This document shows, in pieces, positions 46,163 to 56,820 of a stretch of DNA of 64,000 nt. Position 1 is the first letter of the stretch. Each line of letters opens with the position of its first letter. The stretch comes from Saliterribacillus persicus (GTDB taxonomy: Bacteria > Bacillota > Bacilli > Bacillales > Amphibacillaceae), in assembly GCF_003337485.1 (NCBI RefSeq), contig NZ_QPJJ01000006.1, forward strand, positions 124,001 through 188,000. Reading direction: 5' to 3'. A model generated the notes under the pieces. That model was given only the letters and a program-made list of their open reading frames with translations, was not told the DNA's origin and did not search any database. Both the position numbers and the translations under genes were made by a program.

Positions 46163-47521
46163 TTATTCTGCATCCTCTGATTTAAACATGTTCCCATTTC
46201 CATAAGCAGATTCCTTTTCAGGTAAGACTAAATTTAGAGCAACCCCAATTATCGCGGCCAAAGCCATACCTGCAACCGTGACATTTACATCACCGATTTG
46301 AATATTTACAATAGCTCCTCCAATTCCAATTACCAGAATGACAGAAGATATAATTAAATTACGTTTTACACCTAAATCTATTTGATTATCAACCAGCATC
46401 CGAAGTCCACTAGATGCAATGATACCAAAGAGTAAGATCGATACGCCGCCCATCACAGCAGTAGGGATCGAAGCAATTAACTCAGTAATGATCCCGATAA
46501 ACCCAAACAGGATAGCTAGTACAGCAGCGCCTCCTATAACGAATACACTAAAGACTCTTGTGATTGCTAAAACACCAATATTTTCTCCATAAGTTGTATT
46601 AGGTGGTCCACCTAAACAAGATGCGATAATCGTTGCTACACCATCTCCAAGAATGGATCGATGTAAGCCTGGTTTCTTCAAGAAATTTCGTTCTGCGATT
46701 TTAGAAAGAACCATTTGATCTCCGATATGTTCTGCTATCGTTACTGCTGCAACAGGTACCATAATCAAGGCTATTTCCCAGCTAATAACATCCACTGGAT
46801 TATAATCTACAAATGGAACAACAAATTCCGGAACCAATATCACAGCTTGAAAAAATTCTCCGATTGAACTAGCATCAGTGATTTTAGACCAAGCAGCTGA
46901 TAATCCGCTGGTATCCACAACATTAACCATAAAGGCATAAAGATAACCGCCAACAATTCCGATAAGGATGGGTATGAGTCCGAAAAAACCTTTGAAAAAT
47001 AATGAACCTATTATTGTTATTAATAATGTTAATGCCGCTACACTAAAATGCAATCCACTGTATTCACCATCTACGTTCATAGCCATATCAATTGCAGTTG
47101 GTGCTAAACCTAAACCAATTACGATAATCACTGGCCCAACTACTACAGGGGGTAAGACTTTAATTAACCAATCTGTTCCAAAAAAACTTATAAGAAGTGC
47201 TAATGCGCCATATACTAAACCTGCTAAAAAACTCCCAACCATTGCTCCTGCTACTCCACTTGTGGTCATTGCAGCAACAATTGGTGCAATAAATGCAAAG
47301 CTCGATCCCAAATAAGCAGGTATTTGACCTTTCGTAATTAATAAATAGGCAAGTGTACCAGTACCACTCGAAACCAATGCAACCGCAGGTGATAAGTCAG
47401 TTAAAAAAGGAACTAGAATCGTTGCTCCGAACATTGCGAACAAATGCTGAATGCTAAATAGTAACCATTTTGATAAGGGTGGAACTTCTCGTATTCCTAA
47501 AACCATGTTTTTCTGTGTCAT
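46163..47521 (-). CDS. pyrP: Uracil permease PyrP (UraA family)
   Basis: PyrP is a proton-coupled uracil importer of the nucleobase-cation symporter-2 family with about 14 membrane segments. The 452-aa sequence is hydrophobic throughout and has the family start LSKWLLFSIQHLFAMFGATI, VTIAEHIGDQMVLSK and CLGGPPNTTYGENIGVLAIT. GAGGAGTAAG precedes the ATG. It follows the second PyrR attenuator, so uracil uptake rises when UMP is low. Confidence 0.96.
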   Translation of the reverse strand: MTQKNMVLGIREVPPLSKWLLFSIQHLFAMFGATILVPFLTDLSPAVALVSSGTGTLAYLLITKGQIPAYLGSSFAFIAPIVAAMTTSGVAGAMVGSFLAGLVYGALALLISFFGTDWLIKVLPPVVVGPVIIVIGLGLAPTAIDMAMNVDGEYSGLHFSVAALTLLITIIGSLFFKGFFGLIPILIGIVGGYLYAFMVNVVDTSGLSAAWSKITDASSIGEFFQAVILVPEFVVPFVDYNPVDVISWEIALIMVPVAAVTIAEHIGDQMVLSKIAERNFLKKPGLHRSILGDGVATIIASCLGGPPNTTYGENIGVLAITRVFSVFVIGGAAVLAILFGFIGIITELIASIPTAVMGGVSILLFGIIASSGLRMLVDNQIDLGVKRNLIISSVILVIGIGGAIVNIQIGDVNVTVAGMALAAIIGVALNLVLPEKESAYGNGNMFKSEDAE

Positions 47522-47555
47522 TTTCTTACTCCTCTTTTCTATTCTTTATATAAAA

Positions 47556-47643
47556 AAACCTCTTTGCAGGTATGCAAAGAGGTTTACGTGTAGCCATTCT
47601 CACGCTTCCAATTTAACAAACCTTGCAAGTATCTCTGTACTTT
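47556..47643 (-). promoter_or_regulatory. PyrR attenuator between pyrR and pyrP
   Basis: The PyrR-binding hairpin (47621-47643, minus strand) presents GTA-CAGAGA-TAC, with the conserved CNGNGA hexaloop. Downstream is a 13-bp terminator (47556-47568 with 47573-47585) followed by a run of seven T. UMP-bound PyrR would favour termination before pyrP. Confidence 0.88.
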
Positions 47644-47657
47644 CTTAAAGGTCTATC

Positions 47658-48215
<558 letters not shown>

Positions 48216-48235
48216 TTAAAAGCCCAAAGTGCATA

Positions 48236-48324
48236 AAAAAACCCTTATTCCAGAGAGGAATAAGGGTTTTTGGACATACGTATCCGTTCCGTATCCAATA
48301 CCTTCTCAGCCTCACGGGACTGTT
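48236..48324 (-). promoter_or_regulatory. PyrR attenuator in the pyrR leader
   Basis: The binding loop region (48301-48324, minus strand) contains CAGTCCCGTGAGGCTG, with the CNGNGA loop as CCGTGA. The terminator (CCCTTATTCC with GGAATAAGGG, AGAGA-type loop, long T-run) is at 48236-48271. An alternative antiterminator can form with the sequence between them. Confidence 0.92.
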
Positions 48325-48348
48325 TTAAAGGACTTATTTATTTGTTTT

Positions 48349-48377
48349 ATTATTTCAAATATATGACCTTATGTCAA
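48349..48377 (-). promoter_or_regulatory. SigA promoter of the pyr operon
   Basis: A perfect TTGACA (48372-48377, overlapping the end of the rluD-like gene), a 17-base spacer and AATAAT (48349-48354) lie just upstream of the pyrR leader. Confidence 0.75.
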
Positions 48378-49288
48378 TAACTTTTCTTAAGATTGTCTAA
48401 AACTGTTTGAAAAGCAGATGGTAAAGGTGCTTCGAATTCCATCCATTCATTTGTGCTTGGATGCTTAAATCCAAGTAAATAGGCATGCAAAGCTTGTCCT
48501 TCTACGTCAATGGTTTTTCTCGGCCCATATTTTGGATCGCCTACAAGAGGAAAACCTATATATTTCATATGCACCCTTATTTGATGCGTTCTTCCTGTTT
48601 CAAGGACACATTTTACAAGTGTAAATTTGTCATGAATTCTTTCTAATACTTCAAAATGCGTGACAGCCGGCTTACCCTTATCAACTACATCCATAAGTTG
48701 ACGATTTTTCTCGCTTCTTCCGATTGGAGCATCTATTGTACCAAATTCATGCTGAATTTCTCCATGAACGATTAACTGGTAGGCCCTCTTTACCATTTTG
48801 TCTTGTAATTGGGAAGCTAAAGCTTCATGAGCTTTATCATTTTTGGCCACCATTAAAAGTCCACTTGTATCTTTATCAATTCGGTGCACAATACCTGGTC
48901 TCGCTACCCCATTTATACCGGATAAATCATTGCAATGAAAAAGTAAGGCGTTTACCAAAGTATCTTCTTGATGTCCAGCTGATGGATGAACCACCATTCC
49001 GCTTGGCTTGTTTACTACCAATAAATCCTCATCCTCAAAGACTATTTCTAGCGGGATATCCCTTGCTTCTATCTCAAGAGGCTTAATTTCAGGTTGCTGC
49101 CAGCTTATCAAATCATTCTTTTGAACAGTATAGTTAGCTTTAGCAGGCTTTCCATTCACTAAAATAAGGTTAGCCTCAAACCATGTTTTTAACTTAGATC
49201 TAGATATATCATTTAAATTAGTCACAAGTAATTTATCAATCCTTAAGCCTACCTCGGACTCCTGTACCGTTAGTTCGTTCTTTTTCAT
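48374..49288 (-). CDS. ylyB: RluD-type 23S rRNA pseudouridine synthase (YlyB)
   Basis: This is a 304-aa RluA-family enzyme with an N-terminal S4 RNA-binding domain (~residues 14-75). The catalytic motif [18 protein letters not shown] contains the active-site Asp, and the C-terminus has [20 protein letters not shown]. RluD members modify helix 69 of 23S rRNA; the exact site here is inferred. Its ATG overlaps the lspA stop by four bases, as in B. subtilis. Confidence 0.95.
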   Translation of the reverse strand: MKKNELTVQESEVGLRIDKLLVTNLNDISRSKLKTWFEANLILVNGKPAKANYTVQKNDLISWQQPEIKPLEIEARDIPLEIVFEDEDLLVVNKPSGMVVHPSAGHQEDTLVNALLFHCNDLSGINGVARPGIVHRIDKDTSGLLMVAKNDKAHEALASQLQDKMVKRAYQLIVHGEIQHEFGTIDAPIGRSEKNRQLMDVVDKGKPAVTHFEVLERIHDKFTLVKCVLETGRTHQIRVHMKYIGFPLVGDPKYGPRKTIDVEGQALHAYLLGFKHPSTNEWMEFEAPLPSAFQTVLDNLKKSY

Positions 49289-49755
49289 GATGTTATACCT
49301 CTTTTCTTCTTACTTTCATCAAGAATCGTTGTAGCAAAAATAAGAATCACACCTGTCACAAGTGCAGAGTCAGCTATATTAAAAATCGGATAGTCATATG
49401 TGCCAATATAAATATCAAAGAAATCAACGACTTCTTTTCTAAATAAACGATCAATAAAGTTTCCAATTGCTCCACCTAACACCAAACCTAATCCAACACC
49501 TAAAGTTTTGCTATCCTTTGCGTATTTCTGAATGTAATAGATTATAAAAGCTACCACGATTACCGTTATAATATAAAAGAACGTCATTTGCCCAGCAAAT
49601 ATGCCCCATGCTGCACCAGTATTTCGGTGAGACGTGATATAAAAAACATTCTCGATCATTTCTATGCTCTCACCTAAAGCCATTCTTGATACAATAAGTG
49701 CTTTACTAATTTGATCAAAAATGATGACGATGATTGCAAGTACATAAACCCACAT
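49285..49755 (-). CDS. lspA: Lipoprotein signal peptidase LspA
   Basis: LspA cleaves the signal peptide of diacylglyceryl-modified prolipoproteins within the membrane. The 156-aa protein has four membrane helices. The aspartic dyad is Asp102 (NFIDRLFR) and Asp129 (FNIADSAL). Asn and Gly residues in [12 protein letters not shown] are also conserved. It overlaps ylyB by four bases. The ylyA gene that lies between ileS and lspA in B. subtilis is absent. Confidence 0.97.
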   Translation of the reverse strand: MWVYVLAIIVIIFDQISKALIVSRMALGESIEMIENVFYITSHRNTGAAWGIFAGQMTFFYIITVIVVAFIIYYIQKYAKDSKTLGVGLGLVLGGAIGNFIDRLFRKEVVDFFDIYIGTYDYPIFNIADSALVTGVILIFATTILDESKKKRGITS

Positions 49756-49860
49756 TAAATTGACCTCCGTCTTTAAACTATTCCACTACTTAAATTTATC
49801 ATTTTTTATAGTGGCATGCTAGCTTAATTACTATTTTTACACAAAGCTAGACTTCAGAAA

Positions 49861-49889
49861 AATCAACTACCCAAACTAGGTAGTTGATT
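49861..49889 (-). terminator. Intrinsic terminator after ileS
   Basis: An 11-bp stem (AATCAACTACC with GGTAGTTGATT) is followed on the minus strand by TTT. It ends the T-box-controlled ileS unit before lspA. Confidence 0.8.
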
Positions 49890-49899
49890 CTCATCCGTT

Positions 49900-52656
49900 T
49901 TATTCTACATCTTTATAATGTTTTTCTACTACATCTGCGCAACGTACACAAAGGGAAGGATGTGCCGGATTATCTCCAACATCATGTGAGCTTACCCAAC
50001 ATCTTTCACAAGTATCACCCTGATGTTTTTCAATTGCTACAGAGACATGTTGGTAGGTTTTTGCATCGCTTAATTCTTCCACAACATTCACTTCTGAAAC
50101 AATTAATAATTGATGTAAGTGTGGAATTTCTTTTAACAAACCAGCAATACTTTCATTATTTGCTTTTAACGTAACGTGTGCTTCTAATGATTTACCAATT
50201 ACCTTCTCAGCTCTTGCTTCTTCTAATGCTTTTAGGATATCATCTCTTACCTCAATAAAAGCATCCCATTTTTGTTTGATTTTTTCTTGATTTTCGATAT
50301 CTCTTGCTTTTGGAAAATCACTTAATTGTACACTTTCCTCTTTTACTTCAGGAATATAAGTCCAAACTTCCTCAGTAGTGTGACTGAGAATTGGTGATAA
50401 TAATTTATTTAAAGATACGATAATTTGATAATAGACAGATTGGATACTTCTTCTTCTCACGTTGTCACTTGCTTCAATGTATAAAATATCCTTCGCAAAA
50501 TCTAAATAGAAAGAACTTAAATCAATAGAACAGAAGTTATGGATAGTATGATAAACAGTTGAGAAATCATAAGCTTCATAAGCTTTTTCAACTTTTTTAA
50601 TAACATCTTGTAATTTGATTAACATATATCGATCAACTTCTTGCAGTTCTTCATCTTTAACCATATCTTTTAGTTCAAAATCATGTAAGTTAGCCAATAA
50701 GAAACGGAAAGTGTTTCTTATTTTTCGATAACCTTCAGAAGTTTGTTTGATAATTTCATCCGATATTCTTACATCAGCTTGATAATCAACTGATGCTACC
50801 CATAATCTAAGGATGTCGGCTCCATATTGCTTCATAATTTTGGAAGGTACAACGACATTACCTACCGACTTACTCATTTTTCTTCCTTTTCCATCTAACA
50901 CGAAACCATGACTTATAATAGCCTCATATGGTGATTTTCCTGTTACAGCCACAGAGGTGGATAAGGATGAGTTAAACCAGCCGCGGTATTGATCAGAACC
51001 TTCTAGATAGATGTCAGCAGGGCGTTTCAAATCTTCTCTTGATTCTAATACACCTTGGTGAGAAGAACCAGAATCAAACCATACATCCATGATATCTGTT
51101 TCTTTCGTAAAGGTGCCATCAGGACTATGTTCTGAGGAGAAATTCTCTGGTAATAAATCTTTTGTATCCCATTCAAACCAGATATTTGATCCATGTTTTT
51201 TAAATAAGTTTGCTACGTGGGTGATCGTCTCATCTGTAATGATAGGCGTACGATCTTCCCCGTAAAATACCGGGATAGGAACGCCCCATGTACGTTGACG
51301 TGAGATACACCAATCTTCTCTATCTCTTACCATATTATAAAGTCTAGTTTCTCCCCACTTCGGTAACCATTCAATGCGATTGACTTCTGCAAGAATATCT
51401 TCGCGGAAGTCTTTAATAGATGCGAACCATTGATTGGTTGCTCTAAAGATCGTAGGTTTTTTTGTACGCCAATCATGAGGGTAAGAGTGTGTAATAAACT
51501 CAAGCTTTAATAAAGCTTTATTTTCTTCTAACTTCTCTGTTACTTCTTTATTTGCTGCATCATAAAATAATCCTTCAAACCCAGGTGCCTCTTCAGTGAA
51601 ATAACCTTTTTCATCAACTGGACACAAAACTTCTAAACCATTTTGTTTTCCAACAATAAAGTCATCTTCACCGTGCCCAGGAGCTGTATGAACTAATCCA
51701 GTACCACTTTCAATTGTTACATGATCTCCAGTAATAATAAGAGAATCACGATCATAAAATGGATGCTTAGCAATCGTATGATTTAAATCTTTTCCTTTAA
51801 CCGTTTTTAAGACCTCTGCTTCAGACCATTCGAGCTCTTCTTTCACTTGATTTAACATATCTTTAGCAATAATAAACTTACTACTCGCTTCTTTCACTAC
51901 GATATAATCAAGATCTGGATGAACAGATATTCCCAGATTTGCAGGCAGTGTCCAGGGGGTTGTGGTCCAAATGATGAATTTTTCATCACCTTCTAATACA
52001 TTTTTTCCATCCCTCACGTCAAAAGAAACATAGATAGAAGCTGAACGCTTATCCTGATATTCAATTTCAGCTTCAGCTAATGCAGATTCTGATGATGGCG
52101 ACCAATAGACAGGCTTTAATCCTTTATAAATATATCCTTTTTTAGCCATTTCACCAAACACTTCAATCTGAGCAGCTTCATATTCTTTATCTAGTGTTAT
52201 ATACGGATTTTCCCAATCACCACGAACACCAAGCTGTTTAAACTGTGTACGTTGATTATCTATTTGTTTAAGGGCGTACTCCGCACACTTTTGTCTGAAT
52301 TCCGCTACCGACATCTTTTTACGATTTACTTTTTTCTTAGCAAGTGCTTGTTCTATCGGCAAACCATGTGTGTCCCAACCAGGTACATAAGGCGCATGAA
52401 ATCCACTCATGGATTTATAACGTACAATGAAGTCCTTCAATACTTTATTTAATGCGTGACCCATATGAATGTCACCATTTGCATATGGAGGTCCGTCATG
52501 TAAGACAAATAAAGGTCTATCCTTTGTTCGCTCTTGTACCTTTTGATAAATTGATTCTTCATCCCATTTTTCTTGTAGCTTAGGTTCTTTGTTTGGTAAA
52601 TTTCCACGCATAGGAAATTCTGTTTTCGGCATCAATAGTGTGTTCTTATAATCCAT
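49900..52656 (-). CDS. ileS: Isoleucyl-tRNA synthetase
   Basis: IleS charges tRNA-Ile and edits valine. The 918-aa class I enzyme has the HIGH motif as [12 protein letters not shown] (His-Met-Gly-His at 64-67), a CP1 editing domain (~190-400) with [12 protein letters not shown], and KMSKS in [10 protein letters not shown] near 594. A C-terminal zinc knuckle has CERCW and CVRCADVV. This is the common bacterial type. GAGGAGG precedes the ATG. Expression is set by an upstream T-box. Confidence 0.97.
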   Translation of the reverse strand: MDYKNTLLMPKTEFPMRGNLPNKEPKLQEKWDEESIYQKVQERTKDRPLFVLHDGPPYANGDIHMGHALNKVLKDFIVRYKSMSGFHAPYVPGWDTHGLPIEQALAKKKVNRKKMSVAEFRQKCAEYALKQIDNQRTQFKQLGVRGDWENPYITLDKEYEAAQIEVFGEMAKKGYIYKGLKPVYWSPSSESALAEAEIEYQDKRSASIYVSFDVRDGKNVLEGDEKFIIWTTTPWTLPANLGISVHPDLDYIVVKEASSKFIIAKDMLNQVKEELEWSEAEVLKTVKGKDLNHTIAKHPFYDRDSLIITGDHVTIESGTGLVHTAPGHGEDDFIVGKQNGLEVLCPVDEKGYFTEEAPGFEGLFYDAANKEVTEKLEENKALLKLEFITHSYPHDWRTKKPTIFRATNQWFASIKDFREDILAEVNRIEWLPKWGETRLYNMVRDREDWCISRQRTWGVPIPVFYGEDRTPIITDETITHVANLFKKHGSNIWFEWDTKDLLPENFSSEHSPDGTFTKETDIMDVWFDSGSSHQGVLESREDLKRPADIYLEGSDQYRGWFNSSLSTSVAVTGKSPYEAIISHGFVLDGKGRKMSKSVGNVVVPSKIMKQYGADILRLWVASVDYQADVRISDEIIKQTSEGYRKIRNTFRFLLANLHDFELKDMVKDEELQEVDRYMLIKLQDVIKKVEKAYEAYDFSTVYHTIHNFCSIDLSSFYLDFAKDILYIEASDNVRRRSIQSVYYQIIVSLNKLLSPILSHTTEEVWTYIPEVKEESVQLSDFPKARDIENQEKIKQKWDAFIEVRDDILKALEEARAEKVIGKSLEAHVTLKANNESIAGLLKEIPHLHQLLIVSEVNVVEELSDAKTYQHVSVAIEKHQGDTCERCWVSSHDVGDNPAHPSLCVRCADVVEKHYKDVE

Positions 52657-52747
52657 TTAGATCCTCCTCATTCTTTTTAGTATTTTGATCAATAATATAC
52701 AATTTAAATCCTTCACATCTTTGGTCGTACCGTTTACACGCAAAAAA

Positions 52748-52938
52748 GTTCTTCTCATCCCAAAAAGGGACGAGAAGAACTCGCGGTACCACCCTAATAG
52801 ACAATTTATCGCACTGTCCACTCTAGCATTCGTAACGAGAATGAATCGTTCAGTCTTACTAAAAGTTCAGACTGCTTACTCCTGGGTGATTTTCCAATTG
52901 AGATTCATACTAGGCTCTCACCAACCCTAGCTCGCTAA
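52748..52938 (-). promoter_or_regulatory. T-box riboswitch of ileS
   Basis: On the minus strand the leader carries the T-box core AGGGTGGTACCGCG (around 52782-52795). A 14-bp terminator with a TTTTT loop and TTTTTT tail follows (52748-52761 with 52767-52780). Stem I contains GGTGAGAGCC and a candidate specifier ATC at 52888-52890 followed by A, which fits tRNA-Ile and the gene downstream. The 5' boundary is approximate. Confidence 0.95.
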
Positions 52939-53008
52939 AAATCCTACAAAATTGTACTATCCCATTCACCGTATTTTATATAATATATCGATAATGACTA
53001 TTGATGAA

Positions 53009-53037
53009 ATTATATGTAAAAATTATAAAATCGTCAA
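53009..53037 (-). promoter_or_regulatory. SigA promoter of ileS
   Basis: TTGACG (53032-53037), exactly 17 bases, and a perfect TATAAT (53009-53014) on the minus strand lie just after the divIVA stop and upstream of the T-box leader. Confidence 0.85.
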
Positions 53038-53041
53038 GGTA

Positions 53042-53554
53042 TTAATATCTAGAGTCTTCACTTATCTGTGCTTCTTCTTCTGGATTTAAGTCTACATCGA
53101 ACATGTCATCCCAATCATTGTTCTCAACTAAATCCAACTGGGCTTCTACTAACATTTTCAGACGCGTTCTAAATACTTTCGCCTGTTTTTTTAATTCTTC
53201 TACTTCAAGAGCAATGGTTCTAGATTTATGAAGTGCTTCATTAATAATGCGATCAGCATTTTTTTCAGCTTCTTTTATGATTAACTTAGATTCCTTGGAA
53301 GCATTACCCTTCACTTCTTCTGCTGTTTCTTGAGCAACTAATATCGACTTATTTAATGTAGTTTCAATGTTCGAGAAGTGTCCAAGTCTTTCATTTAATT
53401 GTTCTACTTTTTCATGAAGATCTTTCTTTTCGCGTATTACAGCTTCATAATCTTTTATAACTTGATCAAGAAATTCATTCACTTCATCTTCATCATAACC
53501 TCGAAATGCTCTAGTAAATTCCTTATTATGAATATCCAACGGTGTTAAAGGCAC
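53042..53554 (-). CDS. divIVA: Cell-division protein DivIVA
   Basis: DivIVA marks curved membranes at poles and septa and positions MinCD and sporulation factors. The 170-aa protein begins MPLTPLDIHNKEFTRAFRGY, with the membrane-inserting Phe17-Arg18 pair. It continues as a coiled coil to ~residue 150 and ends in an acidic tail. The start is GTG with AGGAGGTGG upstream. The position between ylmH and ileS is conserved. Confidence 0.96.
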   Translation of the reverse strand: MPLTPLDIHNKEFTRAFRGYDEDEVNEFLDQVIKDYEAVIREKKDLHEKVEQLNERLGHFSNIETTLNKSILVAQETAEEVKGNASKESKLIIKEAEKNADRIINEALHKSRTIALEVEELKKQAKVFRTRLKMLVEAQLDLVENNDWDDMFDVDLNPEEEAQISEDSRY

Positions 53555-53598
53555 TTAGGCCACCTCCTAAAGAAGTTTATTCTATTACTATATTTCCT

Positions 53599-53618
53599 AG
53601 TATAATACTTTTTCGACA
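53599..53618 (-). promoter_or_regulatory. Candidate divIVA promoter with Spo0A-box-like sequence
   Basis: TATACT (53599-53604, minus strand) is preceded within the spacer by TGTCGAA (53612-53618), an exact match to the Spo0A box core. No good -35 is seen. Occupancy by Spo0A is inference. Confidence 0.4.
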
Positions 53619-53641
53619 TAAAAAAATGATTTCCTGCAAAT

Positions 53642-54415
53642 TTATTTTAATTTTTCGAAAGTTAATCTGATTTTACCCTTTTTTGTCGTACCTAATACTT
53701 CTTTTATTCTAACTCGACCGAAGCCTCTTACAGAAACCATATCTTCTTCCTCTAATAGGAAGGAAGTATTATTAATTGTTTGATAATTCACTTTAACCAA
53801 ACCTTTGTTGATGTAATCAGCTGCTTTTTGCCTAGATAGAGCATGCATTTCTTTCAGGACCACATCTAATCTTTTGGATGAACATGTTTTATAAAAAGGC
53901 TCCCATTCTTGCTCAATTTCTATTTTATTCTGAATAGAAATCGCTTCAAAATTAACTGAAGCCTTTTTTATTCCTGTCACATTCATTTTTAAGTACGGTG
54001 TAATATCACTAGAAACTGCTATTTGAATGTGGTTTTCAGATATAACAATATCTCCAATTTTCTTCCTTTCAATACCAGAGCCTAAAAAAGCACCTAATAC
54101 ATCAGGGTGTTCCACATTTACAAATTTTGAAGGATAATTCGCTTGCAATAACTCAAGCTCAAATACTTCTTCTGTGATAGGTTCATAAGTTGGAGCTAAT
54201 ATCGCTTTTTTTCTTTCAGCATTCTCCCACCCACCATAAAACAAGAGCTTTAAATTCTCATCATTACCAATAATGGTTTGAAAAATTCTTTGTTCTCTTG
54301 GATTAATAAAATCTGTTACTTTGGGTGTAAACCGTTCACTGACAAGCTCTTTCCATGAAAGGACTTGCTCAATAAATGGGTATTCTTCTCTTCGAAAATG
54401 TTGATACAAATCCAT
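53642..54415 (-). CDS. ylmH: S4-domain RNA-binding protein YlmH
   Basis: The 257-aa protein, the same length as B. subtilis YlmH, has an N-terminal YlmH domain (EEYPFIEQVL, then TPKVTDFINPREQRIF and LLFYGGWENAERKKA). A C-terminal S4 domain follows (RLDVVLKEMHALSRQKAADY, then GLVKVN). It has been linked to ribosome-associated quality control in B. subtilis. It follows ylmG after a terminator and precedes divIVA. Confidence 0.94.
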   Translation of the reverse strand: MDLYQHFRREEYPFIEQVLSWKELVSERFTPKVTDFINPREQRIFQTIIGNDENLKLLFYGGWENAERKKAILAPTYEPITEEVFELELLQANYPSKFVNVEHPDVLGAFLGSGIERKKIGDIVISENHIQIAVSSDITPYLKMNVTGIKKASVNFEAISIQNKIEIEQEWEPFYKTCSSKRLDVVLKEMHALSRQKAADYINKGLVKVNYQTINNTSFLLEEEDMVSVRGFGRVRIKEVLGTTKKGKIRLTFEKLK

Positions 54416-54490
54416 ATAATCACCTTTATTGATATTTCTTAAAAATATTTATATATCCATAGGTTAATAAGATATTATATTGAATAGAAA

Positions 54491-54510
54491 AACTTGGCAT
54501 ACGCCAAGTT
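54491..54510 (-). terminator. Intrinsic terminator after ylmG
   Basis: A perfect 8-bp stem (AACTTGGC with GCCAAGTT) with a 4-base loop is followed by TTTCTATT on the minus strand. Confidence 0.82.
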
Positions 54511-54520
54511 ACTCTATTTC

Positions 54521-54787
54521 TTATATAAGCATTGTGAAAAGGTAACCTAAACCTCTTATCGCAAATTGCAGTACAAAAATAGCTACAATCGGAGATATAT
54601 CGATCATGCCGCCAATAGGAGGGATAATCTTTCTAAATGGCTCTAGATAAGGTTCTACTATTTTAGCTAAAAATTGGCCAATCGAGGATTCTCTTGCACC
54701 AGGAAACCACGACATTAAAATATAGATGATGATCGCATAAGAATAGATCGTCATCGCTGTACTTAATATTTCATAGAGCATGTACAT
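54521..54787 (-). CDS. ylmG: YggT family membrane protein YlmG
   Basis: This small integral membrane protein has two hydrophobic segments (first ~25 residues and last ~25) and the YggT signature [10 protein letters not shown], then [15 protein letters not shown] and [13 protein letters not shown]. Homologues affect nucleoid and division site placement; the biochemical role is unknown. I use the ATG at 54787 (88 aa, AAAGGTGG eleven bases upstream); a GTG at 54802 and an ATG at 54781 are alternatives. It follows sepF, as is usual. Confidence 0.9.
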   Translation of the reverse strand: MYMLYEILSTAMTIYSYAIIIYILMSWFPGARESSIGQFLAKIVEPYLEPFRKIIPPIGGMIDISPIVAIFVLQFAIRGLGYLFTMLI

Positions 54788-54795
54788 TGCATCTG

Positions 54796-55230
54796 TTACC
54801 ACCTTTGTTCTGGATCTATATCTTCCATTATTTCTGTAATACTACCTGACACTTCTATGTGTTCAGGTGTACATAAAAAAGTTTGTGAACCTAACTTTTT
54901 AATTTGACCTGACAAAGCAAATACTGTTCCACTCATAAAATCAATGATTTGACGTGCTTGCATGGTATCAACACGTTGCATATTTATAACCACGGATTTA
55001 CGGTGAATAATGTGCTCTGCAATCTCTTCTACTTCATCATACGATCTTGGTTCACATAAAACCACTTTTGAGCTCGCTTGAATTGACTTTAAGCTTACAA
55101 CATTATTTTTTTCATTACCGTCTTGATAACTATCTTCTGTTACATACTCTTCATTCTCTTCGACTAATTCGTATTCATCCTCAAAGTTAAAAAAATTGCG
55201 GAATTTATTCTTGAATCCCAACCAACTCAC
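54796..55230 (-). CDS. sepF: Cell-division protein SepF
   Basis: SepF forms rings that bundle FtsZ filaments and anchor them to the membrane. The 144-aa protein begins [16 protein letters not shown], an amphipathic membrane-binding helix. An acidic linker follows, then the SepF fold ([20 protein letters not shown], then [20 protein letters not shown] and [19 protein letters not shown]). The start is GTG. It lies in the ylmC-ylmD-ylmE-sepF-ylmG cluster, two bases after ylmE. Confidence 0.96.
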   Translation of the reverse strand: MSWLGFKNKFRNFFNFEDEYELVEENEEYVTEDSYQDGNEKNNVVSLKSIQASSKVVLCEPRSYDEVEEIAEHIIHRKSVVINMQRVDTMQARQIIDFMSGTVFALSGQIKKLGSQTFLCTPEHIEVSGSITEIMEDIDPEQRW

Positions 55231-55232
55231 CT

Positions 55233-55910
55233 CTATTCCTTAGCACCTACTAAACTTGTCCCAATCCTTATATGTGTTGCACCTTCTTCAATAGCAATCG
55301 AATAATCATTACTCATTCCCATTGATAGAAATTCACAAGGAGCGTGACTTAAATTTTTTTCTTTTATCGAATCTCGCAGCTCACGTAATCGGCTAAAAAT
55401 CGAACGTAAGGATTCTTCGTCCTCATCATGAGGAGCCATTGTCATGAGGCCAATAATCTTAACATTTGGATATGATTCCATTTTTTGAATGAAATCCTCT
55501 ACTTCATCTACTTGCAAGCCGTGTTTAGAGCTTTCGCCACTTACATTCACTTGAACGAAAGAAGGAACCACTTTGTTTGTTCTTTTATTAATTTCTTTTG
55601 CTAATGAGGTTCGATCTAAAGAATGTAAGAAATCAATATCTTGAATCACTTCTTTAACTTTACGAGATTGCAGTGTTCCTATAAAATGCCAGTTCACGTC
55701 CAAGTCAATGGAATGTCTTTTCTCAAGGAAACCTTCCATTCGATTTTCCCCGATATTGCCTATACCAGCATTTATAACCTCTTTTGCTTTTTCTATTGTA
55801 ACATATTTCGTCACACCAATGATGGTTATTTCATTTGGGTCTCTATTAACACGCTCACAGGCTTCTTCGATCTCTTGGGTTATATTGTGTAAATTTTGTT
55901 CTACTGTCAC
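55233..55910 (-). CDS. ylmE: PLP-binding protein YlmE (YggS family)
   Basis: YggS proteins bind pyridoxal 5'-phosphate and maintain B6 and amino acid balance. The 225-aa single-domain barrel has the PLP Lys in IGVTKYVTIEKA, GENRMEGFLEK, WHFIGTLQSRKVK, and SMGMSNDYSIAIEEGATHIR near the end. The start is GTG with AAAGGAG upstream. It is between ylmD and sepF, as in B. subtilis. Confidence 0.95.
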   Translation of the reverse strand: MTVEQNLHNITQEIEEACERVNRDPNEITIIGVTKYVTIEKAKEVINAGIGNIGENRMEGFLEKRHSIDLDVNWHFIGTLQSRKVKEVIQDIDFLHSLDRTSLAKEINKRTNKVVPSFVQVNVSGESSKHGLQVDEVEDFIQKMESYPNVKIIGLMTMAPHDEDEESLRSIFSRLRELRDSIKEKNLSHAPCEFLSMGMSNDYSIAIEEGATHIRIGTSLVGAKE

Positions 55911-55942
55911 TGTAAGCTATTCTCCTTTCATATGATATTACG

Positions 55943-56743
55943 TCATTTATCGAATCCAAATCCGATATACGCTACCATTCTTCCGGTTCTTTTATCTCTT
56001 CGGTGAGAGAAAAATAAATCATGATGACTTGTACAATAATCCGTACTTATAATGTTTTCTTTTTTCACACCCGCACTTACTAATATATCAAAGTTTAACC
56101 TTTTTAAATCTAATTTATATTCGGAATTAGTTTTTTGATATGTATGATTAAATTGCTTAGGGACTTGTGAAATTACTTTTTCATCAACTTTATAGCAATC
56201 TCCGCAGATACAAGGTCCAATTGCCATCTGTACGGTTTTAGGGTCAACACCTGCTTTCGCCATGCTTTGTATCATTTCTTTAGATATACTTCCAACTGTT
56301 CCTCGCCAACCGGCATGAGCAATACCAACTACCGGAATGTCAGGCTGATAAAAATACACTGGAACACAATCAGCAAATTGCAAGGTGCATAATACTCTAG
56401 GCTCTTTAGTCCAAATACCATCAATGTCTTGTAATTCCTCAGAATGAAAAGGTTTTTGTAAATCTTTTTTGGTTATTTCCTTTATAAAATTACTATGAAT
56501 TTGATTTATAAAAAACATAGAATTAATAGGTACGTTTAATTTATTGGACAGATGAGCTCTATTTCTTACTACATCCTCTTTTACATCACCAACATGAAAG
56601 CCTAGATTCATGGATGAATAATCACCCTTGCTAAACCCATCTTCTTTTGTTGTAAAACCCGCTAATAGTGAAACATTACTTTCTTTTATCCATTTACTTA
56701 TCTTTAACAATTGGTCAGATTCAGAATATTTAAATGGTTCCAT
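55943..56743 (-). CDS. pgeF: Laccase-domain purine nucleoside phosphorylase (YlmD/PgeF/YfiH)
   Basis: This is a DUF152 protein with a zinc site made of His-Cys-His, seen in NQIHSN, FADCVPV and GIAHAGWRGT. Members act as purine nucleoside phosphorylases and, in E. coli, as a peptidoglycan editing factor. Other family marks are AIGPCICGDCYKV and FSHRRDKRTGRM. The chosen ATG has AGGGGG upstream and gives 266 aa; an 11-codon extension is rejected. It is the second gene of the ylmC cluster. Confidence 0.94.
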   Translation of the reverse strand: MEPFKYSESDQLLKISKWIKESNVSLLAGFTTKEDGFSKGDYSSMNLGFHVGDVKEDVVRNRAHLSNKLNVPINSMFFINQIHSNFIKEITKKDLQKPFHSEELQDIDGIWTKEPRVLCTLQFADCVPVYFYQPDIPVVGIAHAGWRGTVGSISKEMIQSMAKAGVDPKTVQMAIGPCICGDCYKVDEKVISQVPKQFNHTYQKTNSEYKLDLKRLNFDILVSAGVKKENIISTDYCTSHHDLFFSHRRDKRTGRMVAYIGFGFDK

Positions 56744-56820
56744 TTGAATCCCCCTTATATCCCTACATTTTATCATATTTCTTATTTAATTTCTTTTTAT
56801 AAATCATAATATAAAAATGT

